From positions 1 to 64,000 of the forward strand of contig NZ_JAHLSY010000003.1 of NCBI RefSeq assembly GCF_019049855.1: a stretch of DNA of 64,000 nt, read 5' to 3'. The position numbers were made by a program, and so were the translations under genes. Source of the DNA: Hydrogenophilus thiooxidans. Its GTDB lineage: Bacteria; Pseudomonadota; Gammaproteobacteria; Burkholderiales; Rhodocyclaceae. This document shows, one piece after another, positions 50,251-58,838 of this stretch (position 1 is the stretch's first letter; each line of letters opens with the position of its first letter). The notes beneath the pieces are model-generated. The model saw only the letters and a list, made by a program, of their open reading frames with translations, was not told the DNA's origin and did no database searches.

Positions 50251-51432
50251 GTGAATGATCAATTCCTCGCCCACGTGACAGCTACGGTTTCGCCTCAAGA
50301 CGCATCCCCTTTTGCCCAGTGGATGCGGCGTGCGCTTCGCCTGGCGCGCCGGGGGATGAACACGACAACCCCCAATCCGCGCGTCGGCTGTGTGCTCGTT
50401 GCCCCCGATGGCACCCTTGTCGGCGAAGGGTGGCACGAACGCGCAGGGGGTCCCCATGCCGAAATTGGCGCGCTGCATCAAGCAGGTAACCGCGCACGCG
50501 GCGCAACCGCTGTCGTGACACTTGAACCGTGCGCCCACCACGGCAAGACGCCGCCGTGTGCCGACGCGTTGATCGCCGCTGGCGTCACCCGCGTCGTCTA
50601 TGGCATGCGCGACCCAAATCCCCTCGTTGCCGGCAAAGGGTTGGCGAAACTTGCCGCTGCCGGAATCGAAGTGGTGGGTCCGGTGCTCGAGGCAGAGTGC
50701 CGCGCACTCAACCCCGGTTTCATTCGGCGCATGACGGCGCACCGCCCCGCTTTTTTCCTCAAAACCGCGGCAACGCTCGATGGCCGCATCGCGCTGGCTA
50801 ACGGCATGAGTCGCTGGATCACGGGCGAAGCGGCGCGCCGTGACGTTCACCGCTGGCGCGCCCGCTGTTGCGCCGTCCTCACCGGTATCGGAACCGTGCT
50901 CGCCGACGATCCGCTACTCACGGTCCGTCACCGCCCGACACGCCGGCGACCGATCCGGATCGTTCTCGACAGCCGCTTGCGCATACCCGAAAGCGCACAG
51001 CTTCTCTGCGACCATGAAGCGCCCACTTGGGTAATCACCTCAGACACCGCGGATTCGGAGAAAATCGCCCGCTTGACGCAGATGGGATGTACCGTCCATT
51101 GCCTGCCCACGACCGTGGACGGAAGGATCGATCTCCACGCTCTGGCGCGGTGGCTAGCCGAACAGTCGCTCAACGAAGTCTTGGTCGAAGCCGGCGCCAC
51201 CCTTGCCAGCGCGTTCCTGAAAAACAGCCTCGTCGACCGCTGGCTCCACTACCTTGCCCCGAAAGCGTTTGGCGGCGACGCCTATCCCCTTTTTCCGGCA
51301 TGGGAACTCACTGCGGTGGCAGCCGCCCCCAAATGGCGTATTGACCGCGTGCGCCGTTTGGGCGACGATCTCTCTCTCGAATTGGTGGAGCCCGGCAGTG
51401 ACTGCGACGAACCACACCGCGCCGCACCCTGA
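50251..51432 (+). CDS. ribD: bifunctional riboflavin deaminase/reductase RibD
   Basis: This 393-residue enzyme first deaminates and then reduces the pyrimidine intermediate of riboflavin synthesis. The N-terminal deaminase carries the zinc ligands and catalytic Glu in GGPHAEIGAL and LEPCAHHGKTPPCADAL. The C-terminal reductase domain shows KTAATLDGRIA, SRWITGEAARRDVH and TVLADDPLLTVR. The start GTG at 50251 has no strong ribosome binding site and puts about 25 residues before the deaminase core. Its 3' end overlaps the CbiX-type gene by 35 bases. Confidence 0.93.
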   Translation: MNDQFLAHVTATVSPQDASPFAQWMRRALRLARRGMNTTTPNPRVGCVLVAPDGTLVGEGWHERAGGPHAEIGALHQAGNRARGATAVVTLEPCAHHGKTPPCADALIAAGVTRVVYGMRDPNPLVAGKGLAKLAAAGIEVVGPVLEAECRALNPGFIRRMTAHRPAFFLKTAATLDGRIALANGMSRWITGEAARRDVHRWRARCCAVLTGIGTVLADDPLLTVRHRPTRRRPIRIVLDSRLRIPESAQLLCDHEAPTWVITSDTADSEKIARLTQMGCTVHCLPTTVDGRIDLHALARWLAEQSLNEVLVEAGATLASAFLKNSLVDRWLHYLAPKAFGGDAYPLFPAWELTAVAAAPKWRIDRVRRLGDDLSLELVEPGSDCDEPHRAAP

Positions 51433-51811
51433 ACCCACGCCGCGCCGCGCCCTCGTGCTCTTTGCGCATGGCGCACGCAACCCCGAGTGGGCGGAACCGC
51501 TTCGGTACGCCCAGAGCGTCCTCTCTGAGCGGCTACCGGATCACACGGTAACCGTGGCGTTCCTGGAGTTCCTCTCCCCGACGTTGACCGAAGCCGTTAT
51601 GGAACTCGCCCCTACCCATAGCGAAATCGTGATCGTTCCCTGGTTCGTTGCCGAAGGGGGGCATCTACAGCGCGACCTACCCCAGCTGGTCAACAATTTG
51701 GCTACACGCTACCCGGCGGTCCAATTCTCTTGTTTTCCGCCAATTGGCACCCTCGAACCGGTGATCCGGGCGATCGCAGACGCCGTCGTTGCAACGCTTG
51801 CGGCATCCTGA
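51398..51811 (+). CDS. CbiX/SirB-type sirohydrochlorin chelatase-like protein
   Basis: This 137-residue protein begins with the chelatase strand ALVLFAHGARNPEWAEPL, with the metal/tetrapyrrole His. It continues with VAFLEFLSPTLTEAV and IVPWFVAEGGHLQRDLPQL, holding the second His. It is the small single-domain CbiX form, inserting Co or Fe into sirohydrochlorin. The start GTG at 51398 lies inside ribD and follows GGTGGAG. No other cobalamin or sirohaem gene is nearby. Confidence 0.85.
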   Translation: MTATNHTAPHPEPTPRRALVLFAHGARNPEWAEPLRYAQSVLSERLPDHTVTVAFLEFLSPTLTEAVMELAPTHSEIVIVPWFVAEGGHLQRDLPQLVNNLATRYPAVQFSCFPPIGTLEPVIRAIADAVVATLAAS

Positions 51812-51844
51812 TCGACGCAGCGCTTTGAGCGCTTCGCGCAGGAA

Positions 51845-52666
51845 TCATTCGACGCGATTTGGGCGGTCGCGGCAAACCGGGCAAGCCGGATCGCGGGGCA
51901 CACGGATAGTGCGCCACTCCAACCCCAGGCCATCGAAAAGCCACAATTTCCCCCACGACGGTTCGCCGCATCCCACGATCACTTTCAGCGCCTCGTGGGC
52001 TTGCAGTGCGCCAACGACTCCTACCAATGGCGCAAAGACACCCATCGTGGCGCAGCGCACTTCGGTCACGTTTTCCCCTTCCGGGAAAAGACAGTGGTAG
52101 CACGGTGAAGCCGATGCGCGTACGTCAAAGACCGCAAGCTGCGCGTCGAACCGAATCGCGGCACCGCTCACGAGCGGCTTGCAATGGCGTACACAGGCAC
52201 GATTGATCGCATGGCGCGTTGCGAAATTGTCGGTGCAATCCAGCACGACATCGCTTGCGGCTACCAGTGCGTCGAGGTCGTGCTGCGCCAGCCGATGGGG
52301 AACCGCGGTCACGGTGACGTCTGGGTTCGCCAGCCGCAACGCGTCGGCAGCCGCATCGGCTTTGGGGCGGCCGATATCGGACTCCGTATAGAGGATCTGC
52401 CGCTGCAAATTGGTGGCGTCGACCGTATCGCCATCGGCAACAGTCAGCACACCAACGCCCGCCCGGGCCAAATAGAGCGCTGCGGGACAACCCAAGCCGC
52501 CAGCCCCCACCACCAAGACACGCGCGGATCGGATCCGCGTCTGGCCTTCGATATCGATCTCCGGCAAGAGAATGTGGCGGCTGTAGCGCAGCAGCGCTGC
52601 ATCGTCGAGAAGATCGGTTGCGTCAGTGGTAGTGGCGCAACTCTTCTGGGGCGGGATCGTGGTCAC
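51845..52666 (-). CDS. moeB: MoeB/ThiF-type adenylyltransferase
   Basis: This 273-residue E1-like enzyme activates the C-terminus of a small sulfur-carrier protein (MoaD or ThiS) by adenylation. The nucleotide-binding GAGGLGCPAALYLARAG is followed by DTVDATNLQRQILY and DCTDNFATRHAIN. Two CxxC zinc pairs can be seen near SPCYHCLF and PACPVCRD. The start is GTG at 52666 with AGGAG upstream, overlapping the end of the 148-residue gene by 44 bases. Confidence 0.93.
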   Translation of the reverse strand: MTTIPPQKSCATTTDATDLLDDAALLRYSRHILLPEIDIEGQTRIRSARVLVVGAGGLGCPAALYLARAGVGVLTVADGDTVDATNLQRQILYTESDIGRPKADAAADALRLANPDVTVTAVPHRLAQHDLDALVAASDVVLDCTDNFATRHAINRACVRHCKPLVSGAAIRFDAQLAVFDVRASASPCYHCLFPEGENVTEVRCATMGVFAPLVGVVGALQAHEALKVIVGCGEPSWGKLWLFDGLGLEWRTIRVPRDPACPVCRDRPNRVE

Positions 52667-53069
52667 CGTGGGGATGCTCCTGGTACTCTTGAACGAAGGC
52701 GGTCTGTGCCTGCTTCAGCAGCCGCTCCGGTTGTTCGAGATGCTCGCGCTGGACCGCTTCGCAGTAATGGTACCAAGCGCGCTGGACGCGCGCCGCAAGG
52801 GTGTCGTCCAGTGTAAAACCGGCCGCGATGAGCGCCTCTTCCAGCTCGACCAGCAAGTGGTCACGCACCGAATATTCGACGACGAGTGTATCGGGGGGCT
52901 CGATCTGTACCTTGAGTTTCTTGCGTTCGGCCAACTGGAACGCCGCTTGTTCCAGTGTCTGGCCTGCTTTGAGTTGCACCCGCAACGCGCGGCGCTTTTC
53001 GATTCCCGAACATGGCACCTCCGGTGCTTTGACCCGTCCAGCCAAACGATAGGGCGTTTCCCGCTTCAT
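52623..53069 (-). CDS. 148-residue protein of unknown function
   Basis: I do not recognise this protein. It is soluble, begins MKRETPYRLAGRVKAPEV, then has an Ala/Glu/Lys-rich helical segment (about residues 35-75) and an acidic ELEEALIAAGFTLDD. The C-terminal part is Gln/Glu/His-rich, ending PEELRHYH. The start follows AAAGGAGGTGGTGCG, a strong ribosome binding site, so it is a real gene. It stands between ctpA and moeB, genes usually adjacent in Betaproteobacteria, and its 3' end overlaps moeB by 44 bases. Confidence 0.7.
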   Translation of the reverse strand: MKRETPYRLAGRVKAPEVPCSGIEKRRALRVQLKAGQTLEQAAFQLAERKKLKVQIEPPDTLVVEYSVRDHLLVELEEALIAAGFTLDDTLAARVQRAWYHYCEAVQREHLEQPERLLKQAQTAFVQEYQEHPHGDHDPAPEELRHYH

Positions 53070-53112
53070 CGCACCACCTCCTTTCACCGCCCGCTTCGGG
53101 TCATTTCGGCGT

Positions 53113-54573
53113 TCACGGTTTTTGCGCGACTGTCTGCGCCGTTGCGGCTTTTGCCTCTTTCGCCCAATCCGGCAACGCTCCCTGGCGCAACCAGTATAGT
53201 GCAGCTTGGAATTGCCGGTCCTGCTCACTGCCGTATTCGATCGGTTTCGTCGGCCCCTCATCGTTCGATTGTGTGTCGGCATCCGCCCCTTCGCCCCCAC
53301 CGGCGTTGCCGTTTGGTTGGGTGGATGCGGCAGGACGACGAATCTGTCCTTTCGCGTCGAGCTCGATGTGCCCTTGCAGATCGGCTTCGCGCAACGCTTT
53401 ACGCTTGCCGTTTTCCCGTTCGGGGACGACGAAATCGGGTTCGATACCTTCCGCCTGGATCGACCGGCCGCTGGGGGTATAGTACAGCGCGGTGGTGAGC
53501 TTCAGCGCAGTGCCATCGTTGAGCGGTAAAATCGTCTGCACCGACCCTTTGCCGAAACTCTTTTCGCCCAAGAGCTTGGCACGGCCGTGATCTTGCAGTG
53601 CGCCCGCTACGATTTCCGACGCCGACGCCGATCCCGCATTGATGAGCACCACCATGGGGACCGTGCGGAACATCTCTGGCCAATTGGCGAGATAGTCGCG
53701 TTGTTCGTCGCTTCCGCGCAGGTAGTCCTCTGCACGCGCATGGTATGCCCGCTGCGTATCCGGCAGTCGCCCCTTCGTCTTGACCACGAGCGCCTCTTCC
53801 GGCAAGAAAGCCGCCGAAACACCGATCGCTGCATGGAGCAATCCCCCCGGGTCATTGCGCAGGTCGAGAATGATCCCTTTGATTTCCCCGTTACGCGCTT
53901 GACGCTTGAGTTGCTCAGCGAGCATCGGTCCAGTGGTTTCTTGGAAATTGGTGATGCGCACGTACACGACGTCACCCTCTGCCACCCGCTTCACCTTGAC
54001 GCTGCGTACTTTGATCACTTCGCGCGTGATCTTCACCGCAAACGGTTTGTCGTTTCCTTTGCGCAGCACTGTGAGCGTGATCGCCGTGCCTGGCTCGCCG
54101 CGCATCCGCTTCACCGCGTCGCGCAACGTCATACCTTTTACCGGAGTGTCGTCGAGCTTGATGATAAGATCGCCCGCCTGCAAGCCCGCGCGCGCCGCCG
54201 GCGTCTCTTCGATGGGCGAAACCACTTTGACGAACCCATCCTCCATCGTCACCTCGATGCCCAAGCCGCCGAACTCGCCTTGCGTGCCCACCTGCAGCTC
54301 ACGATACTCTTCGGCATCGAGAAACGCCGAGTGGGGATCGAGGCTTGCGACCATCCCGCGGATCGCCTCGACCACCAATTTCTTGTCGTCCGGCTCTTCG
54401 ACGTAGGCTTTATTGACCACGTCGAGCACGTCGGCAAACGTGCGCAGCTCTTGCAACGGCAGCGCGTTCGTCTCCGTGCGGCCTGCCCAACCCGTCACCG
54501 TCAGGGTCAGCAACACCCCGACGAACATGCCACTCACAGACCAAGCCATTCGGCGCCAACGTGTCGTCATCAT
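53113..54573 (-). CDS. ctpA: carboxy-terminal processing protease (S41)
   Basis: This 486-residue periplasmic protease has an N-terminal signal-anchor (SVSGMFVGVLLTLTVTGWAG). A PDZ domain (about residues 95-185: GLGIEVTMEDGFVKVVSP, AGLQAGDLIIKLDD) precedes the tail-specific protease core. The catalytic Ser is in INAGSASASEIVAG and the Lys in LGEKSFGKGSVQ. The Pro/Gln-poor tail carries a Ser/Asn/Gly-rich linker. It is followed by the 148-residue gene and preceded by envC, one leftward group. Confidence 0.94.
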   Translation of the reverse strand: MMTTRWRRMAWSVSGMFVGVLLTLTVTGWAGRTETNALPLQELRTFADVLDVVNKAYVEEPDDKKLVVEAIRGMVASLDPHSAFLDAEEYRELQVGTQGEFGGLGIEVTMEDGFVKVVSPIEETPAARAGLQAGDLIIKLDDTPVKGMTLRDAVKRMRGEPGTAITLTVLRKGNDKPFAVKITREVIKVRSVKVKRVAEGDVVYVRITNFQETTGPMLAEQLKRQARNGEIKGIILDLRNDPGGLLHAAIGVSAAFLPEEALVVKTKGRLPDTQRAYHARAEDYLRGSDEQRDYLANWPEMFRTVPMVVLINAGSASASEIVAGALQDHGRAKLLGEKSFGKGSVQTILPLNDGTALKLTTALYYTPSGRSIQAEGIEPDFVVPERENGKRKALREADLQGHIELDAKGQIRRPAASTQPNGNAGGGEGADADTQSNDEGPTKPIEYGSEQDRQFQAALYWLRQGALPDWAKEAKAATAQTVAQKP

Positions 54574-54579
54574 CTCTTC

Positions 54580-55875
54580 CTACCGTTTGAGCCAGGGGCG
54601 GGGGTCGACCGGTTTCCCGCCCTTGCGCAGTTCAAAGTATAACCCGCTCAGCGCAAATTGTTCCGTGCGCCCCACACGACCAATCGTTGCTCCCTTGCGC
54701 ACCGTTTCGCCCACCGCAACGAGCGGTGCGTCGAGATTGGCGTAAATCGTGAGGAGTCCCTCTCCGTGGTCGAGGATGACGAGTTGTCCATAGCCGCGAA
54801 GCCAATCGGCAAAGGCCACGACCCCATCGGCGATCGCGTGCACGGAAGCCCCCTCAGGCGCAGACCAGAAAAGCCCCTGCCAAGTTCCCCCTTCAGCCCG
54901 TCTTTCGCCGAAACGAGCGGTCAATTGCCCTTGCGCCACGGGTGACGGCAACGCCCCGCGTGGGGCGAGCATCGCGCGCGCTGGGGTGCGATCGCTTTCG
55001 GGGATCTTGCCAGTGGTCGCTTCTTCCTGCTGCCTTGGCGCTTCTTGCTGCCGCCGACGCGCCTCTTCTTGCGCGCGGCGCTTTGCTTCGGCTTCGAGCC
55101 GCTTCACGAGTTGCGACAACGCGCGCGCGTCTGCTTCGAGCGCTTTGCGCCGTTCCTCGACGTTCGCCAACGTTTCCGCCAACGCTTCGTGCAAGACTTT
55201 CCGCTTTTCCGCCAATTGCTCCCAACGCGCGCGCTCTTTGGCCAGTTCCGCTTGTTGTGCACTGAGCGCCGCCTGTTTCTGCGCCAACGCCTGCGCCATT
55301 TTCGCGGCATGCGCCCGTTGCGCTTCGGCTTGCGCGATCCAACCCTGAACCTGCGCCGCCGCCTGTTCGCGAACGCCCTCGGCGACGACCGAAATCACCT
55401 GCGGGCCCCCGCCCAAAACGGGATCGAGCGGCAGCGTCAGCGACAGCGCTTCGGCGAGATGGGCCAAACGCTGCCGGCTTTCCTGCGCCCGTGCGTGCGC
55501 CGCCTCCCACGCTTGTTTGGCCGCGACTACCTGTTGCTCGAGTCTTTGCGCTTCCGCTTCCAGCCGTGCCAGCCGCCGGGCCAGAATGACCGCAGAAGTT
55601 TCGGCTATTTGCAATCGCCGCTCGATCTCTGCCCGGCGCTCGGCAACACCTTTCGCTTTCTGTTCGAGCGCGCGCAACTCTGCACGCAGCGCGTCCAGTT
55701 GTGATTTGGCTTCCTGGGCGTTGGTGGGGCTGGCGTCGCCACCCTGGGCGTTGGTGGGGCTGGCGTCGCCACCCTGGGCGCTCGTTGTGCCTGCGCCCCA
55801 CACCGCGAAAAACAAAAGGGCAGCCGCCCAAAAGGCGCCGCCCTGCTTTTCGACTTTCTGGCGCGGGTTGCGCAC
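54580..55875 (-). CDS. envC: EnvC-type murein hydrolase activator with degenerate LytM domain
   Basis: This 431-residue periplasmic protein has a signal peptide (LLFFAVWGAGTTSAQG), a coiled coil from about residue 50 to 275 and a C-terminal LytM/M23 domain. In the LytM domain the catalytic HxH reads YANLDA, so the enzyme is probably inactive and works by activating amidases, as E. coli EnvC does with AmiA/AmiB. The start is GTG at 55875. Two exact 10-residue repeats (GGDASPTNAQ) follow the signal peptide. It lies 6 bases upstream of ctpA. Confidence 0.9.
   Translation of the reverse strand: MRNPRQKVEKQGGAFWAAALLFFAVWGAGTTSAQGGDASPTNAQGGDASPTNAQEAKSQLDALRAELRALEQKAKGVAERRAEIERRLQIAETSAVILARRLARLEAEAQRLEQQVVAAKQAWEAAHARAQESRQRLAHLAEALSLTLPLDPVLGGGPQVISVVAEGVREQAAAQVQGWIAQAEAQRAHAAKMAQALAQKQAALSAQQAELAKERARWEQLAEKRKVLHEALAETLANVEERRKALEADARALSQLVKRLEAEAKRRAQEEARRRQQEAPRQQEEATTGKIPESDRTPARAMLAPRGALPSPVAQGQLTARFGERRAEGGTWQGLFWSAPEGASVHAIADGVVAFADWLRGYGQLVILDHGEGLLTIYANLDAPLVAVGETVRKGATIGRVGRTEQFALSGLYFELRKGGKPVDPRPWLKR
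55714..55773 (-). repeat. two tandem 30-bp units in envC
   Basis: The 30-bp unit at 55714-55743 is repeated at 55744-55773, with a partial third copy starting at 55774. Each unit encodes GGDASPTNAQ just after the envC signal peptide. The number of units could change without shifting the frame, altering the linker between membrane exit and coiled coil. Confidence 0.9.
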
Positions 55876-55883
55876 CGTTGCCC

Positions 55884-56636
55884 TTACTTCGCCCGCCCCT
55901 GCGCGGCCACTGCCGCTTGCTGGGCGCGAATCGTCTCTTCGTCGGCCAAATAGTAGTGTTTGATCGGCCGGCAGTTAGCGTCCAACTCATACACGAGCGG
56001 TTGCGCCGTGGGAATGTTGAGCCCGACGATCGCTTCGTCCGAGACGTCGTCAAGGTATTTGATCAGCGCACGCAGGCTATTGCCGTGCGCCGCGATCAAG
56101 ATCCGCTCGCCCGCCAGGATGCGCGGCACGATCACCGTCTCCCAATAGGGCACGAAACGCGCGACGGTATCCTTCAAACACTCTGTGCGCGGAAATTCGC
56201 TTTTCGGCAGATCCCAGTAACGCGGATCGTCCGCATTCAAACGCGGGTCGTCCTCGGCAAGCGGCGGTGGTGGGACATCGTACGAACGCCGCCACACCAA
56301 TACTTGCTCATCGCCATATTCCGCTGCGGTTTCGGCTTTGTTCAACCCCTGTAACGCGCCGTAATGGCGTTCGTTGAGCCGCCAAGACGACTCAACGGGA
56401 ATCCACAATTGATCGAGCGTTTCTAAAACGATGTGCAGCGTTTTGATCGCGCGCTTCAGCCGTGAGGTAAAAGCTCTGTCGAACGCAAACCCGTGCGCTT
56501 TGAGCAGTTCGCCAGCCGCGCGCGCCTCTTCGACCCCTTTTTCGGTCAGATCGACATCGGTCCAACCGGTAAACCGGTTTTCGCGGTTCCACACCGATTC
56601 ACCATGGCGCAGAAGAACGATCTTATACATCAGCAT
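55884..56636 (-). CDS. gpmA: 2,3-bisphosphoglycerate-dependent phosphoglycerate mutase
   Basis: This 250-residue enzyme interconverts 3- and 2-phosphoglycerate. The catalytic His is in [20 protein letters not shown]. Further marks are [28 protein letters not shown] and the second His region [16 protein letters not shown]. Both MLMYK (56636) and MYK (56630) starts are possible. It is divergent from the ArsR gene and shares a short palindrome-containing gap with it. Confidence 0.95.
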   Translation of the reverse strand: MLMYKIVLLRHGESVWNRENRFTGWTDVDLTEKGVEEARAAGELLKAHGFAFDRAFTSRLKRAIKTLHIVLETLDQLWIPVESSWRLNERHYGALQGLNKAETAAEYGDEQVLVWRRSYDVPPPPLAEDDPRLNADDPRYWDLPKSEFPRTECLKDTVARFVPYWETVIVPRILAGERILIAAHGNSLRALIKYLDDVSDEAIVGLNIPTAQPLVYELDANCRPIKHYYLADEETIRAQQAAVAAQGRAK

Positions 56637-56640
56637 CCTC

Positions 56641-56654
56641 TGATATGATTATCA
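56641..56654. promoter_or_regulatory. palindrome between gpmA and the arsR-type gene, possible operator
   Basis: TGATATGATTATCA at 56641-56654 is an inverted repeat (TGATA, 4-base spacer TGAT, TATCA). It lies 23 bases before the ArsR-type start and 5 bases upstream of gpmA. Its TATGAT core resembles a -10 box. ArsR regulators usually bind such short palindromes near their own promoter, so autoregulation is likely. Confidence 0.4.
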
Positions 56655-56676
56655 AAAAATTGGCAAGGAACGTTCC

Positions 56677-57060
56677 ATGCCCCCCAAAAGCAACGAAACA
56701 TTTTATACTAGCGGCTTCACAAAGCGTTCGCGAGACCCGTGGGAAATGTTGAGTCAATCGATCGTCGAGCTCGCTGGGAAAGACGAACAGATTGAAAGGG
56801 CGGCGCAGGCGTTGAAGTCGATCGCCCATCCCCTCCGTTTGAAGATTCTGTGCGTGATCGGAGAGGACGAAGCGTGCGTGCAAGAAATCGTCGACGCGGT
56901 GGGAACGTCACAGAGTAACGTCTCACAACATCTGGCGATCATGCGCGACAAAGGCATCCTTGCTACGCGCAAAGAGGCCAACCGTGTCTATTACCGCGTT
57001 GCCGATCCCCGGACCCTTCAGCTCGTCGTCATGATGCGCGAGCTCTTTTGTCACCGCTGA
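56677..57060 (+). CDS. ArsR-family regulator with BigR/SqrR-like cysteines
   Basis: This 127-residue winged-helix repressor has a core HTH of SQSNVSQHLAIMRDKGILAT, as in the ArsR family. Cysteines lie at 59 (RLKILC), 67 and 125 (ELFC). The 59/125 pair is placed as in the persulfide sensors BigR and SqrR, which form a tetrasulfide-type link and lose DNA binding. The next gene encodes a rhodanese, which fits reactive sulfur response. No metal-binding CxC motif is present. This is inference from positions and context. Confidence 0.8.
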   Translation: MPPKSNETFYTSGFTKRSRDPWEMLSQSIVELAGKDEQIERAAQALKSIAHPLRLKILCVIGEDEACVQEIVDAVGTSQSNVSQHLAIMRDKGILATRKEANRVYYRVADPRTLQLVVMMRELFCHR

Positions 57061-57081
57061 ACGGCAACCCAAGGAGCCAGC

Positions 57082-57519
57082 ATGACTGTTACCGATTATC
57101 TGTTGCACCAATGGCAGTGGAGCCTTCTGGCGCTCGTGAGCGGCAGTTGGTGGGTCGTCGAGACCATCCGTGCGCTGACCGACCGTTCGCGTCTCACGCC
57201 GCTTCAAGCCACCCTGATGATCAACCAAGAAGGCGCGGTCGCGGTCGATGTCCGCAGCGACTCCGAATACCAGAGCGACCATCTTCCGGGCGCGATTTTC
57301 GTGCCTTTGGAACGCATCCCGAACGACCCGGCGCTGCAGAAGGTCAAAAACCGCCCCCTGATCCTCTACTGCGAAAGCGGCGCCCGTTCCGCGGTAGCAT
57401 TGAAAAAACTGCGTCGAGCGGGTTTCGAAAAAGTCTATCATCTGGTCGGTGGCTTGGTCGAGTGGCGCAAGGCCAACCTGCCGCTCGTCACCAGCAAAAC
57501 GGAGAAGAAGCGCAAATGA
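57082..57519 (+). CDS. membrane-anchored rhodanese-domain protein
   Basis: This 145-residue protein has one N-terminal hydrophobic helix (about 12-29) and then a rhodanese domain with AVAVDVRSDSEYQSDHLPGA. The active loop is YCESGARSAVAL, with the catalytic Cys. It should transfer sulfane sulfur in or at the inner membrane. It lies 21 bases after the ArsR gene and overlaps grxC by ATGA, as in many proteobacteria where rhodanese, grxC and secB are neighbours. Confidence 0.88.
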   Translation: MTVTDYLLHQWQWSLLALVSGSWWVVETIRALTDRSRLTPLQATLMINQEGAVAVDVRSDSEYQSDHLPGAIFVPLERIPNDPALQKVKNRPLILYCESGARSAVALKKLRRAGFEKVYHLVGGLVEWRKANLPLVTSKTEKKRK

Positions 57520-57782
57520 CGACCCCCACCATTCGCATGTACGCCACCCAATATTGTCCTTATTGCGTCCGTGCCGAGCAGTTGTTGCGCCGCAAAGGCG
57601 TCACCGAGATCGAAAAGATTTTGATCGATGACGATCTTTCGCGGCGCGCCGAGATGGAACGGATCACCGGGCGGCGAACGGTGCCGCAGATCTTCATCGG
57701 CGACACCCATGTCGGCGGCTGTGATGACCTCTACGCGCTGGAACGGGAAGGAAAACTCGATACCCTTTTGGGGTTGAAGTGA
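57516..57782 (+). CDS. grxC: glutaredoxin 3
   Basis: This 88-residue thiol-disulfide enzyme has the active site CPYC in ATQYCPYCVRAEQLL. The glutathione-binding TVPQIFIGDTHVGGCDDL carries the cis-Pro. It reduces ribonucleotide reductase or mixed disulfides using glutathione. It overlaps the rhodanese stop and precedes secB by 46 bases. Confidence 0.94.
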   Translation: MTTPTIRMYATQYCPYCVRAEQLLRRKGVTEIEKILIDDDLSRRAEMERITGRRTVPQIFIGDTHVGGCDDLYALEREGKLDTLLGLK

Positions 57783-57828
57783 CGCCGTCCCCAAACTCGA
57801 ATCGTTTCTTGGTAAAGGAAGCCCTACG

Positions 57829-58317
57829 ATGAGCGAAACCCACTCTGCCCTTAGCGGCAACGACCCAAGTCAGGCGCCAATGTTCACCATCGAAAAACTC
57901 TACGTCAAGGACCTCTCCGTCGAGGTCCCGCGCGCGCCCGACTGTTTCTTAGAAACGCAAGCGCCCAATATCCAAGTCGAAATGGGCACAGCCGCGCGCA
58001 AACTCGACGCGGCTCATTACGAAGTGGCGCTCACCCTCTCGGTCAAGGCCTCTGTCGAAGAGCGCGCGATTTTCCTCATCGAGCTCACCTATGGCGGTGT
58101 CTTTCAGGTGCGCAACGTCCCAGAAAGCGATGTCGAACCGCTGCTCTTCGTAGCTTGTCCCAGCATCCTCTACCCTTATGCGCGGGAAGTGATTTCGGAT
58201 GCTTCGACACGCGCCGGTTTTCAGCCGGTGCTTCTTGCGCCGGTCAATTTCGAAGCGCTCTACCTCCAACAAAAGCAACAAGCGCAGCAAGCGCCCTCCA
58301 CCACTACCCCTCAGTAA
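57829..58317 (+). CDS. secB: SecB protein-export chaperone
   Basis: This 162-residue tetrameric chaperone holds preproteins unfolded for SecA. Typical stretches are IEKLYVKDLSVEVPRAP, YEVALTLSVKA, YGGVFQVRNVP and YAREVISDASTRAGFQPV. The C-terminal tail is Gln-rich. AAAGGAAG is the ribosome binding site. It sits between grxC and an SH3-domain gene, in the standard grxC-secB-gpsA order. Confidence 0.95.
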   Translation: MSETHSALSGNDPSQAPMFTIEKLYVKDLSVEVPRAPDCFLETQAPNIQVEMGTAARKLDAAHYEVALTLSVKASVEERAIFLIELTYGGVFQVRNVPESDVEPLLFVACPSILYPYAREVISDASTRAGFQPVLLAPVNFEALYLQQKQQAQQAPSTTTPQ

Positions 58318-58335
58318 CGAAAAGGAGTCTGCGCC

Positions 58336-58833
58336 ATGCTCCGCCAGCCCTTTCTGCGACGGTCGCAAGACGCTGTGCTCAGCGGGCGCTTTTCCCACTG
58401 CCTGGCGCTCCTCCTCGCTACCTGTTCGTTCCTCTCCAGTGCCTACGCTGCCGATTACCGCAGTGTCCGCGACCCGGTACCGGCGAGAACAGTGCCCGAA
58501 GAGCAGGCACCCATTGCGTTCTACTACGGCCCAGGCACCCCGGTCGAACTCATCCAAGTCCGCAACGGCTGGGCCCAAGTGCGCGACAAAGATGGGGGCG
58601 GTCTCTTTTGGATTCCGGCCGATGCGCTCACGACGCAGCGCACGGTGATCACCCGCCACGGCGAAACCGAAGTTCGTTCTGCACCGGACCAAAGCGCGGC
58701 CCTTTTGAGCGTGCTGCCGGCAAATGCCGTATTGCGCCTGGACACCACACAGCACACACCCCCCGGATGGGTCGCGGTAGAAACGGCGCAAGGAACGGGG
58801 TACGTGGCCAAAACCGACGTTTGGGGCTGGTAA
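58336..58833 (+). CDS. SH3-domain periplasmic protein
   Basis: This 165-residue protein has a signal peptide (LALLLATCSFLSSAYA) and two bacterial SH3-like segments. The first is near YYGPGTPVELIQVRNGWAQVRD and the second near EVRSAPDQSAALLSVLPANAVLRL. SH3b domains often bind peptidoglycan, so an envelope role is likely; the exact function is not known. It lies between secB and gpsA, a place where such a gene is common in Betaproteobacteria. Confidence 0.83.
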   Translation: MLRQPFLRRSQDAVLSGRFSHCLALLLATCSFLSSAYAADYRSVRDPVPARTVPEEQAPIAFYYGPGTPVELIQVRNGWAQVRDKDGGGLFWIPADALTTQRTVITRHGETEVRSAPDQSAALLSVLPANAVLRLDTTQHTPPGWVAVETAQGTGYVAKTDVWGW

Positions 58834-58838
58834 ACGCG

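Noticed and set aside
51819-51833. Inverted repeat AGCGCT-TTG-AGCGCT between the convergent cbiX-type and moeB genes
   Set aside because: No U-run follows on either strand and the stem is short, so a terminator cannot be supported.
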